Source: Apostichopus parvimensis
Taxonomy: Eukaryota > Echinodermata > Holothuroidea > Aspidochirotida > Stichopodidae
Length of the DNA stretch: 24,538 nt
Direction: 5' to 3'
Assembly (NCBI GenBank): GCA_000934455.1
Contig: KN888638.1
Location: forward strand, 10,087-34,624
Of the stretch, positions 10,160 through 19,310 are shown one piece after another. The notes below the pieces were generated by a model. It did no database searches and was not told the origin of the DNA. It saw only the letters and a list, made by a program, of their open reading frames with translations. A program made the translations under genes and the position numbers. The stretch's first letter is position 1. Each line of letters begins with the position of its first letter.

Positions 10160-10231
10160 ATGCTTCTAACTTCATGATTCCTGGAAAAAGTGTCTTCGTG
10201 CAAGCTCCTCAACTGGTTATGCGATAACTTC
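10160..10231 (-). CDS. LRR exon, 72 nt (type B, copy 2)
   Basis: Reads KLSHNQLRSLHEDTFSRNHE and ends VRS plus a split Ile codon. Acceptor AG at 10232-10233 (GTCTAG), donor GTAAGT at plus 10154-10159. Exactly 72 nt, phase 2. Its 5' half is the intact counterpart of the relic at 5081-5116. Confidence 0.9.
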
Positions 10232-10784
10232 CTAGACAAAAAATAGGAACATCTCATTTCAAGACTGACACTACAATTGTTTGCTTTTCAACTTAATTGC
10301 CAATTAGTTAATTTTTTCCCCACAAACACGACTATTAGTCACACTTTTGGATAAAAATATCTTGTACGGACTGTATAACTTTACGTAGAAAGGTATGAAG
10401 GGCAGGAAGCATACGTAAATTATTATTCTGTTAAAACAGTTTGGCTTAAGTCGGGGGTAACATTTCGTAACATGTTAGTTTGACTATTTATTGTAGAGCT
10501 ATTTATGTTAACATTTTCCATTAGTAATAGGCTTTGTGCTACTTGTTATGAAATGTAAACATCCCCTAGCGTAAAAAAGGAAATGCAACTGCAGAACAAA
10601 ACACAGCTATATAAGTTTGGCTCAAGTCATGGGTAACATTGCGTAACATATTTGTTTTACTATTTATTGTAGCGCTATTTCTGTTAAAAATTGTCCATTA
10701 TTAAATTAGTATATCCACTCTTAACCCCTAAAAAGGTAAATATCTTAAATGATACTGAGCGAGGTTCACTTTGTAATTGCGTAC

Positions 10785-10839
10785 ATGGATTTCAAGTTGA
10801 CTGTCCAATGGAACGTTCCAGGTGGTATACCAGTGAGTC
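10785..10839 (-). CDS. LRR exon cut by the assembly gap (type C, copy 2)
   Basis: Fifty-five bases identical to the 3' part of the type C exon at 9078-9149, with the same GTACGC donor at plus 10779-10784. The 5' part of the exon and its acceptor lie in the run of N that starts at 10840. Expected full extent is 10785 to about 10856. Confidence 0.8.
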
Positions 10840-11826
10840 NNNNNNNNNNNNNNNNNNNNNNNNNNNNNNNNNNNNNNNNNNNNNNNNNNNNNNNNNNNNN
10901 NNNNNNNNNNNNNNNNNNNNNNNNNNNNNNNNNNNNNNNNNNNNNNNNNNNNNNNNNNNNNNNNNNNNNNNNNNNNNNNNNNNNNNNNNNNNNNNNNNNN
11001 NNNNNNNNNNNNNNNNNNNNNNNNNNNNNNNNNNNNNNNNNNNNNNNNNNNNNNNNNNNNNNNNNNNNNNNNNNNNNNNNNNNNNNNNNNNNNNNNNNNN
11101 NNNNNNNNNNNNNNNNNNNNNNNNNNNNNNNNNNNNNNNNNNNNNNNNNNNNNNNNNNNNNNNNNNNNNNNNNNNNNNNNNNNNNNNNNNNNNNNNNNNN
11201 NNNNNNNNNNNNNNNNNNNNNNNNNNNNNNNNNNNNNNNNNNNNNNNNNNNNNNNNNNNNNNNNNNNNNNNNNNNNNNNNNNNNNNNNNNNNNNNNNNNN
11301 NNNNNNNNNNNNNNNNNNNNNNNNNNNNNNNNNNNNNNNNNNNNNNNNNNNNNNNNNNNNNNNNNNNNNNNNNNNNNNNNNNNNNNNNNNNNNNNNNNNN
11401 NNNNNNNNNNNNNNNNNNNNNNNNNNNNNNNNNNNNNNNNNNNNNNNNNNNNNNNNNNNNNNNNNNNNNNNNNNNNNNNNNNNNNNNNNNNNNNNNNNNN
11501 NNNNNNNNNNNNNNNNNNNNNNNNNNNNNNNNNNNNNNNNNNNNNNNNNNNNNNNNNNNNNNNNNNNNNNNNNNNNNNNNNNNNNNNNNNNNNNNNNNNN
11601 NNNNNNNNNNNNNNNNNNNNNNNNNNNNNNNNNNNNNNNNNNNNNNNNNNNNNNNNNNNNNNNNNNNNNNNNNNNNNNNNNNNNNNNNNNNNNNNNNNNN
11701 NNNNNNNNNNNNNNNNNNNNNNNNNNNNNNNNNNNNNNNNNNNNNNNNNNNNNNNNNNNNNNNNNNNNNNNNNNNNNNNNNNNNNNNNNNNNNNNNNNNN
11801 NNNNNNNNNNNNNNNNNNNNNNNNNN
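10840..11826. other. Assembly gap (987 N)
   Basis: Run of N. It begins inside a type C LRR exon in the second tandem copy, so it probably hides at least the rest of that exon and its intron, and possibly more copies. Confidence 1.
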
Positions 11827-13439
11827 ACCAAGTTTGAACTTGATCGGACATTTGGTTTGTGAGGAGATTGCGAAACACTTTGTCGCACAATTTTAGCCAA
11901 TTTGGTATTGTTGACAAGCCGAAAATGACTAAAACACAACTTTATTTTGTTTTCCTCTGTCCTCAAACTTATGACGTCATCAAGCATGCGGGATACATAA
12001 TCAGAACATTTACCCACCAAGTTGGAACTTGTTCGAACTTACAGTCTGGAAGAGTTCGCGACACTTTTTTGCTTTCCCACACTTCCTCACGCGCACTAAC
12101 ACAGGTCCCAATACTTCTAATGTGGTTGAAGTAAAAACCATTTCACTTTCCAGTTTTTCCTTTATGTCTTATCATGTTCAATACTATAATCGTGGGTGTA
12201 TCAAGCTTCTTTTTGTGAGCTGAAATGAGTATATTATTTTATAGAAATGTGATGCTTTTTAAAGAAGTGTTGATTTCAATTTAATCTCTATAATCTCTAA
12301 AATAAAGAATCAATGCTTTAACAAATCAATTTCTTTTGAAGCAGATAACCAGAAAGTGTACATGTGTGTTAAAGTTAGAGAGCCTGTGCGGTTCGATCAT
12401 AGCAGGACTTTCTAAAGGGTCTGTCTTAAAAGATATCAACGGAAACATATGGAGAGATAGTTAAATTGGACAATTTAGCAGTGAATGGAGCAAAAATAGA
12501 CAGTGCAAGGAAGAGGTAAGATAACGGAAAGATCGTTGAAAGGATGAAGGACTGATGAAGGGGCGTAAACAATGGTCCAAAATTAGTAATGGTGGTTAAG
12601 GGATTAGACAGGAAAAGATTTGAATGTGCATAGAAAAGATGAGAACGGCTTCGAGATGGAGGAGAGCGGATTAGATGTTGACACCATGTTATTGAATGGC
12701 GCGGCGTTTTATCCACACTTGTTCACTGCTGAGGTAACTGTATCAGGCGGTTACCTAGAAATCCAATGCCTTGAAGGTTCGTATCCAATATAGTCTTGCT
12801 CGGAAGGAAAAATTATTTGCTAACGGTTTTTTCTCTCAATAATGTATTGTGTCTGTCTTACTTTAACTACTACAACTATGTATCGGTAAAACCTTATGAG
12901 CGTATGTTTTAAAATGTATTATTTTTCATCTTTGATCACTTACTAGACAATAACTTAAAATAATTGCTCCATATTTGGACAGATTTTCAATTAATCATTA
13001 GGATAATATGTACAGCAGATCAACAACAGCGGGGAAAAATGTAAGCTTAAAACCTCTTTAGTATCCTATTCACATTTTCAAATGAGCATGAGAAGTATCA
13101 GTAAATGATAATTGACTTTTACAACTGCTTCGGTTAGGAAAAAACGGTTTTTAACTTACCTTACGAACAGTTAAAGCTGAATCGTCATCAATCAAAACTT
13201 TTAAAGGCAGTGCTATCAATCAGTACGTCATCCACATGAACGAATTAAAAAAGCATCTGATACGAAGTCAACTACTAACAGCAATTTCAGTGCGTCTTTG
13301 TCGTGAAGATTTTCAAAGTAAGGAATACAGCATGCAGTTGTTCTTTATATATATGTAATGTATAACTGTATTTACCAAAGAACGGTTCATTTGTATTGAT
13401 TATGCAAACATCGCTTTCTTTTGCTTTTAACATTATTAA
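11827..13439. other. Non-coding, no gene recognised
   Basis: No LRR unit was found on either strand after checking each GTAAG/GTGAG-type donor. ACCAAGTTxGAACTTGxTCG occurs at 11827 and 12017, with about 60 nt of looser similarity after it. A minus-strand open frame at 12426-12716 (96 codons) covers a purine-rich tract and has no recognisable motif. Confidence 0.45.
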
Positions 13440-13620
13440 CTTTCAGTTATTCTTCTTCTTCTTCAATGAGAAATAAAATGGTTGGTTTCCTTCAGTAAAT
13501 GTTTTTACTGCACCGGCATATAAATAAAGTTAATTGAAAACTTACTGCTGACCTATTTTCTGCACCATTGGTAGTACGTATCTCTCAAATCAGGAGATGC
13601 AAAAACAATGATAACCAAAT
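13440..13620. repeat. Tandem duplication, copy 1
   Basis: Starts CTTTCAGTTATTCTTCTTCT and includes GGTTGGTTTCCTTCAGTAAATG, CTTACTGCTGACCTATTTTC and ATCAGGAGATGCAAAAA. Copy 2 is offset by 231 nt. Confidence 0.85.
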
Positions 13621-13670
13621 ATAAGCCATAAATTATGAAAACACTGAGCTCAGCTATCTTTTAAAATTCG

Positions 13671-13845
13671 CTTTCAGTTCTTCTTCTCCTTCAATACGAA
13701 ACCGCATGGTTGGTTTCTTTAAGTAAATGTTTTCACTGAACTGGCATTTGAATAAGTTTAATTGACATCTTACTGCTGACTTATTTTTGCATCATTGCAA
13801 GTAGTACTCTCATATCAGGAGATGCAAAAATAGTATAACCATAAC
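13671..13845. repeat. Tandem duplication, copy 2
   Basis: Diverged copy of 13440-13620 in the same orientation (CTTTCAGTTCTTCTTCTCCT, GGTTGGTTTCTTTAAGTAAATG, CTTACTGCTGACTTATTTTT, ATCAGGAGATGCAAAAA), separated from it by about 50 nt. Confidence 0.85.
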
Positions 13846-14072
13846 TAAACTAGACATATATTTATATTTTAAATATATCATGAGGTTATACAATTATGTG
13901 CAAATATGATATTTTTCTTTGCCAGAATATCCACAGATCTGTCATCGAACGCAAAATGATGTTTTATGGAGTAGGGAAATTCTGTTATATTTTTCCTTGG
14001 TAAAAACCACCCGATACACACAGATAACACAGTGACTACTATAAATCTTTAAGTTTTGGATCGTACTATAAA

Positions 14073-14203
14073 TCGGTAACATGTACTATTAGGATTACAG
14101 TAAGAACTGAGGATACGTGTAATCCCAACAAATCCAGTCTAGCATTTTTTTGATTACACATACCCTAAGTTCTTACTGTAATCCTAATAGTACATGCTAC
14201 CGA
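14073..14203. mobile_element. Foldback/MITE-like hairpin
   Basis: Arms 14073-14124 and 14152-14203 are reverse complements over 52 nt. The outer 36 nt (TCGGTAACATGTACTATTAG onward) have a single mismatch and the inner 16 nt a few more. The loop is 27 nt (14125-14151) and ends in seven T. Size and structure suit a small non-autonomous foldback element, but I see no clear target-site duplication and no transposase. Confidence 0.6.
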
Positions 14204-15533
14204 TGTATCAGATTTATCAGCACGGTCCAGTTTTCACTGTGGTATGAAACTTGACTGTAATCTCTGTGTGAATCATTTCTAAAAAACAAACGGTTGGGGC
14301 TGTCACAGCAGGTGAATAAATTCACAGTCTGATTTTTGATACTTTCATACAAGTTTATTACTCTTTCAACTTTATAGATATTTCTTATACTTTTCAAGTT
14401 TACTGTGAGAGTGTAAGTATTTAATTTCCTTAGGCCGAAATATACTTTTTCGTTCTTAACAAAGAAACCAACACATTATCTCACCGATTACTTTAATTTG
14501 GAGAAATAAGCTTCTTCAGATTAAAATTTCACATATATTGTAAATTTCAAAAAAGTATGTATTCAGATCGTGTAATAACAAGTCAACTTGGTACTGATTT
14601 TTTTTTCCAGTCACACAATAAATGACATAAGTACTTCGTGTAATAAAGTTTCGGAAAAATACAGGCACCAATACATTAGTCACCATTTTCTCCGTAGTTA
14701 TTACGTTATAATACTTTGTATTTAAATCGCGTGTTTTCCCCCGGTTCTTTTAAAAGCATCAAAACGGAAACTTAGTTAGCAATAGCAACCATAATTTTCA
14801 AGACTTACAATATTATCGTGTTATATTTCTTTCTCCTTTTCTCTTGCTTGTTGTAAATAACTCTCTCATATGACCACATTGTCAATATTTCTAGCTGTTA
14901 GATTTTCTTTGATGCCATTAACTTCTATCAACGATGACGATTGAAAATGTAATCAAACGAAATGAGAAAGAACGAAAGTAAATGTCGAAAAGTTTATGAG
15001 CTTTCGATTGCGTGAATGAACCTTTGATATGTGGTCGACAATATTTTAGAACTATGGTATAATCCAAAGATCCTGCATTAACGAGAACCTCGCTCGCAAA
15101 TATGTATATAAAATATATGTATTTTTTTTTAAATATTGCGAAAATACATAGAAAATGTAGTTATCAAGGCCGAAACTACCCTGTACACCAGGATTAGTTT
15201 GAAAGGCTGGACGTTGCAGGACAGTATTGGTTAACGTATAACTCTCATCAACTAACAGATTATAATGATAACATGAAAATGAGGCTTCGATTCTGACTTC
15301 ACATAATTACAAATTAAACGTATAGCACGTAGTGTGAAAACCAAAGCAAATAGTAAGTAGGAACTGATAAAAGTACGTCAGCCATGTATAAATCAATTTG
15401 TTTGCATAAATCCGACTGTAAATATTTTAGTCATAAAAGTAGTTAACGGTCTAAGAGTGACCATTTTTCTGTTAACTCACAAAAACTAAACTATGGGTTA
15501 GGTAATGATATACAACGATCGTCAATGAATGTG
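14204..15533. other. AT-rich non-coding
   Basis: No gene, LRR exon or repeat family recognised up to the 5' LTR. Contains short poly-T and poly-A runs only. Confidence 0.5.
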
Positions 15534-16616
15534 TGTTGTGTTTTTGAATTAATTATATTTATATTACTTTTTAGTATAGCGCCACTCTTTTCCTTTGGAC
15601 GCTCAGAAATCGTTTTGTCTACAATTAACACGTTTTAATCTCAGAAGCATCGCTTCTTTTAGATGCAAACATTTAACCTTAATCTAAACTCATATTTTCT
15701 ATCCTTGGAGTGTGATAGTCTGTAAGTATTTGTTGTAATATTTACTGCTATTTAGGATCACAAAATTGTAAATCTTAGTTATTATTGGCCAGTTTCTGCT
15801 GTGTTTTGTGAGGTGCCCTAATGTTTTCTATCCTCCATTTTATGTATTACCGTAGACCAATTCCGCTACGTTACTGTATTACATTGTTACTTACGGTTCG
15901 TGAGATTTGTGTACTTGGGCTCACACGTTACCTAGTTGTTAGGGTTTTTTTGTTGCAGTCATACTAGGTTGTTTATTGTATTAATTTTTTGTATTTATTT
16001 TATTGTTGCGTGTACTTCACATCTGTTCTTGGGTATTCTATTACCTTCACAACTCATTCAGTATGTTCGTTACCTTTGGGCTTCTAATTACGTGTTATGT
16101 TATCATTGTTATATTTGCATGATGTGCGTACAGGGTACGTGTAGCTAAGACTGGTTGTATGGAGTTTCGGTTATACCATTGTTTACTCAATGTTTATACA
16201 GTTACGTATTATGTGTTCCCTACGTTGTCATTCTAGTATATATAGTGGACAGTTTTCGGACAAATACAAGTATGACATACAGTATTTATTTACCTTGCCT
16301 ATGTTAATTTCACAGCCTTGTGTGTCTTGTTCAGCACAGGTTATCTTTAGTCGGGAATGTCACCTTCTTGTGGCATATGTTATCTAGCCTTGTTTTTATA
16401 ACATGTTCATTATTCTCACTTTGTTATTTAGACATAGTTTTTTCCTTTGTTTCTTTCAGTTTAACCATCTACTCACTCATTCACCAACATTTATTCAAAT
16501 TAAACTGCTGGCAAACGTCCATGATCTTGTCACGGTTTATCTTTACTTTGGGGCTTGAGGGGAAATGGTTGTCTGGCTGTATAGCGCCCTCAGTTTCTTA
16601 GCGCGAGGACAGCACA
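15534..16616 (+). repeat. 5' LTR
   Basis: Begins TGTTGTGTTTTTGAATTAAT and ends GAGGACAGCACA, giving the TGT...ACA termini expected of an LTR. It matches 22299-23380 throughout with scattered substitutions and small indels. Identity with the 3' copy continues for three further bases (GTA), so the right edge is uncertain by 3 nt. Confidence 0.93.
16237..16245 (+). promoter_or_regulatory. Candidate TATA box in the 5' LTR
   Basis: TATATATAG followed by TGGACAGTTTTCGG is kept in both LTRs (3' copy at 23003-23011) about 370 nt before the LTR end, although nearby positions differ. Placement suits a U3 promoter, but the start site is not shown. Confidence 0.35.
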
Positions 16617-16643
16617 GTAAAAAGACTGAATCAAGGTATAGCA

Positions 16644-19310
16644 ATGAGTACACGATCAGGAAGACATTTCCGTGTTGAGAAAGAACCCAGCGAAGCAACG
16701 GGTAAGGAAACAGACAGAAGTAAAACAATGGATCACGACAGTAGTACAAGGCAACATCGTGAATCAGCCAACGTTGACACAAAATCTGTTAAGTCAAAAT
16801 CCACTAAAAGCTCAAGCATATATGGATCGTCCACGAGTTCAGCAGCAATGAAGGCACGAGCTAAGGTTGAATCGGCTCGGGCATTGCTCGCATATGCAAA
16901 CAAAGAGGCTGAACTGTTGAAACAAAAGGCAGCACTGGACGCTGATATGCTTATTCTTCAAAGTGAAAAGGTAGCTGCTGCTGCTTCAGCCGAAGCCGCA
17001 GTGTATGATGAAGACCAATCATTAGGAAGCCATGACGAATTACGTAATGCAGATATTCACGAAGTAAATTCCAATCAACGAACCAGTGATTATATTCAAC
17101 ACCATTTTAGGGATCAGGCGACTTCAAGAAATCCAATCATCACTCAGACAAGAGCAAATTACCGGCAAGAGACTGAAGACCTCGCTAAGTATCTCATTCG
17201 TAAAGACTTGGTGAGTTCCAGACTTATTATATTTGACGAGAAACCAGAAAATTACAGAGCATGGAAGGCATCATTTAGAGATGTGATTAGGGATCTTAAT
17301 TTGTTGCCCAGGGAAGAACTTGATCTCTTGATAAAATGGCTAGGTGAAAAGTCGTCACTACATGCCAAAAGATTACGCTCTGCTCAAGTTACTAACCCAC
17401 AAGTGGGATTGGATATGGTATGGCAACGCCTGGATGAATGTTATGGAGCTCCAGAAGTAGTGGAGCAAGCATTGTTGAGGAAAGTTGATGATTTCCCAAG
17501 GATGAACACCAAGGATAACACAAAAATCAGAGAGTTAGGTGATGTTTTGTTAGAACTGGAGTGTGCTATGAGAGACGGAACGCTCCCTGGTCTCAGTTAC
17601 CTTGACTCGGCCGGTGGGGTGAAGCGAATAGTGAAAAAGCTCCCACCAGGACTTCAAGACAAATGGCGTTCAAAGGGAGCTAGGTATAAGGAAGACTACA
17701 ATGTGACGTTCCCACCATTTGCTGTGTTTTCCAGATTTGTACGACAGGAAGCCAAAATTCTCAACGATCCTAGTTTTGAGGTAAACAACTCAGCAGGAAG
17801 GTTTGCGTATCCAGAAAGAGTGAAGACACACATCACAGGTATGACTGAAAGTTCTCCAGCAAGTAGTCAATGCCCTATTCACAAAAAGCCACACCCTTTG
17901 CTCAAATGTCGAGCATTTCTGTCAAAGCCATTGGAAGAAAGAAAAGCTTGCCTCATGGAAAACAGACTTTGTTTCAGATGTATGGCGACAAGTGATCATG
18001 TTGCTAGAAATTGCAAAGTATCGGTGAAGTGTTCCGAATGTGGAAGTGTGAGACACAACACCGCTCTCCATGTTGATCAAGCATTTTTTCGTCATACGCA
18101 AGTTACTAAGGGAGATAATGGTGGGGAGCAGAACTCTTCGTCTGTTACCTCTAAGTGCACTGAAATTTGTGGGGATAATTTAGGTGGACGCTCTTGTTCG
18201 AAGGTATGCCAAGTCAAGGTGTATACACAGAGGAAGGAACATGAAGCTATCAAGGTATATGCTGTATTGGACGAGCAGAGTAACAGGTCCCTGGCTAAAC
18301 CACAACTATTTCATGCACTTGGCATAACATCTACCACAACCCCTTACACACTGAGGACTTGTTCAGGCATTATGGAGACTGCTGGGAGGAGAGCTAACAA
18401 CCTGATGATAAGTTCCATTGATGACAAAGCCAAATTTCACTTGCCACCACTGATAGAGTGTGAAATGATCCCAGATGACAGACAGGAAATCCCAACACCA
18501 GATATTGCAAATCATTTTTCCCATTTGAAGCACATTGCAAACAAGATACCACTAGTTGACCCGCAAGTGCAGATTGAGTTACTGCTCGGAAGAGATGTCT
18601 TGAGGGCCCACAAGGTGCGGGAACATATCAACGGCCCCCACGATGCTCCGTATGCCCAGCGACTAGACTTGGGATGGGTTATTGTTGGAGAAGTGTGTTT
18701 GGGCACATCCCACCAGCCCAAACACCACAACGTCTTCAAAACCAGTGTTTACAGTAATGGGCGAACCTCTCTCATGGAACCTTGTTCCAACATGATTCAA
18801 GTGAAAGAGAGAGTTGACAAGACTCAGAAGAGTGACTTAAACATCACCAGTAACAAAGGATCTACAGGGAAGGTTCATTTTGGTACAGCAGTATTTGATA
18901 AAACAAATGATGATGAAAAAGAAGCCCTTTCTATAGAAGATAACATTTTCCTGGACATAATGGACAAACATGTCCATCAGGATGAAAATGGAAGTTGGGT
19001 GGCACCATTACCTTTCCGTCCTGAGAGGAGGCGCCTACCAAATAACCGGGTACAAGCACAGAAGCGCTTGTACTCTCTGCGCAAGTCATTGGAAAAGAAT
19101 TCCACCAAGAAGGATCAGTTTGCAGAGTTTGTTCAAAAAATGTTGGACAATGATCATGCCGAACCTGCCCCTCCGTTAGAACATGGCAAAGAATGTTGGT
19201 ATCTCCCCATATTTGGGGTGCATCACCCACAAAAGCCTGACCAGATTCGTGTCGTGTTTGATTCCTCAGCAGAATTTGATGAAATTTTCGTTGAACAGTG
19301 TGCTACTTAG
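16644..19310 (+). CDS. BEL/Pao Gag, aspartic protease and start of RT (truncated polyprotein)
   Basis: 888-codon open frame starting 27 nt after the LTR. Residues 1-60 are polar and Ser/Lys-rich; 65-120 form an Ala/Glu-rich predicted coiled coil. Residues about 190-375 match the Gag-like DUF1759 region (FDEKPENYRAWKASF, WQRLDECYG). Cys/His clusters follow: CPIH-x8-C from 410, CFRC-x5-H-x4-C at 443-457 and CSEC-x4-H-x4-H at 463-476, for RNA packaging. The A17/DUF1758-type protease spans about 525-690: active-site segment VLDEQSNRS (Asp543), then LLLGRD and LGWVIVGE. RT begins near 790 (LYSLRKSL, YLPIFGVHHP, IRVVFDSSAEF). The frame then derails: the last eight residues are out of frame, most likely from one extra base in the T run at 19285-19288, and a TAG follows. 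Gag and protease look intact. Confidence 0.92.
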   Translation: MSTRSGRHFRVEKEPSEATGKETDRSKTMDHDSSTRQHRESANVDTKSVKSKSTKSSSIYGSSTSSAAMKARAKVESARALLAYANKEAELLKQKAALDADMLILQSEKVAAAASAEAAVYDEDQSLGSHDELRNADIHEVNSNQRTSDYIQHHFRDQATSRNPIITQTRANYRQETEDLAKYLIRKDLVSSRLIIFDEKPENYRAWKASFRDVIRDLNLLPREELDLLIKWLGEKSSLHAKRLRSAQVTNPQVGLDMVWQRLDECYGAPEVVEQALLRKVDDFPRMNTKDNTKIRELGDVLLELECAMRDGTLPGLSYLDSAGGVKRIVKKLPPGLQDKWRSKGARYKEDYNVTFPPFAVFSRFVRQEAKILNDPSFEVNNSAGRFAYPERVKTHITGMTESSPASSQCPIHKKPHPLLKCRAFLSKPLEERKACLMENRLCFRCMATSDHVARNCKVSVKCSECGSVRHNTALHVDQAFFRHTQVTKGDNGGEQNSSSVTSKCTEICGDNLGGRSCSKVCQVKVYTQRKEHEAIKVYAVLDEQSNRSLAKPQLFHALGITSTTTPYTLRTCSGIMETAGRRANNLMISSIDDKAKFHLPPLIECEMIPDDRQEIPTPDIANHFSHLKHIANKIPLVDPQVQIELLLGRDVLRAHKVREHINGPHDAPYAQRLDLGWVIVGEVCLGTSHQPKHHNVFKTSVYSNGRTSLMEPCSNMIQVKERVDKTQKSDLNITSNKGSTGKVHFGTAVFDKTNDDEKEALSIEDNIFLDIMDKHVHQDENGSWVAPLPFRPERRRLPNNRVQAQKRLYSLRKSLEKNSTKKDQFAEFVQKMLDNDHAEPAPPLEHGKECWYLPIFGVHHPQKPDQIRVVFDSSAEFDEIFVEQCAT

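Larger units (their letters stand above)
392..10839 (-). other. LRR ectodomain gene, internal portion (14 exons, one LRR per exon)
   Basis: Seen: on the minus strand, fourteen short exons separated by introns of about 330 to 2100 nt each translate to LRR units of the form LSxNxLxxIPxGLFxxxxxLxxL. All are flanked by an AG acceptor and a GT donor, all are phase 2 at both ends, and joined in descending coordinate order they give one open reading frame. Each split codon at an exon junction encodes Leu, Ile, Val or Met, as the repeat requires. Known: 72-nt phase-2 exons each encoding one 24-residue LRR are typical of extracellular LRR proteins such as glycoprotein-hormone/relaxin-type LGR receptors, Slit, peroxidasin and LGI. 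Inferred: a secreted or membrane receptor ectodomain used for ligand binding. Signal peptide, cysteine-rich caps, membrane segments and intracellular parts are outside the window or in the gap, so the subfamily cannot be named. Several units carry N-x-S/T sites (NKT, NTT, NIS). Confidence 0.85.
9313..10839. repeat. Tandem segmental duplication, copy 2 (exons A, B, partial C)
   Basis: Second copy of the unit at 7502-9312, running into the gap. It carries an extra segment at about 10500-10680 in which the stretch AGTTTGGCTTAAGTCGGGGG (10437-10500) is repeated in altered form (10614-10680), and it lacks the 280 nt found at 8746-9025 of copy 1. Junction sequence at 10731-10736 joins the two sides of that deletion directly. 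Confidence 0.85.

Noticed and set aside
10691..12020. Apparent open frames of about 360-430 codons on both strands
   Set aside because: They are almost entirely N; no sequence supports them.
12385..12415. GCGGTTCGATC, reminiscent of a tRNA T-arm
   Set aside because: No matching acceptor stem, D-arm or anticodon arm upstream.
12426..12716. Minus-strand open frame of 96 codons
   Set aside because: Purine/pyrimidine-biased tract with Ser/Pro/Leu/Phe-rich product and no domain, homologue or paired splice site that I can see.
13145..13205. Strong donor-like AAG|GTAAGT on the minus strand (possible 48-nt exon)
   Set aside because: The open stretch before it is under 60 nt, does not encode an LRR and has no partner exon in view.
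16320..16601. Small open frames inside the LTRs (also 23085-23365)
   Set aside because: The two LTR copies do not keep them aligned without indels and changed residues; they are chance frames in regulatory DNA.
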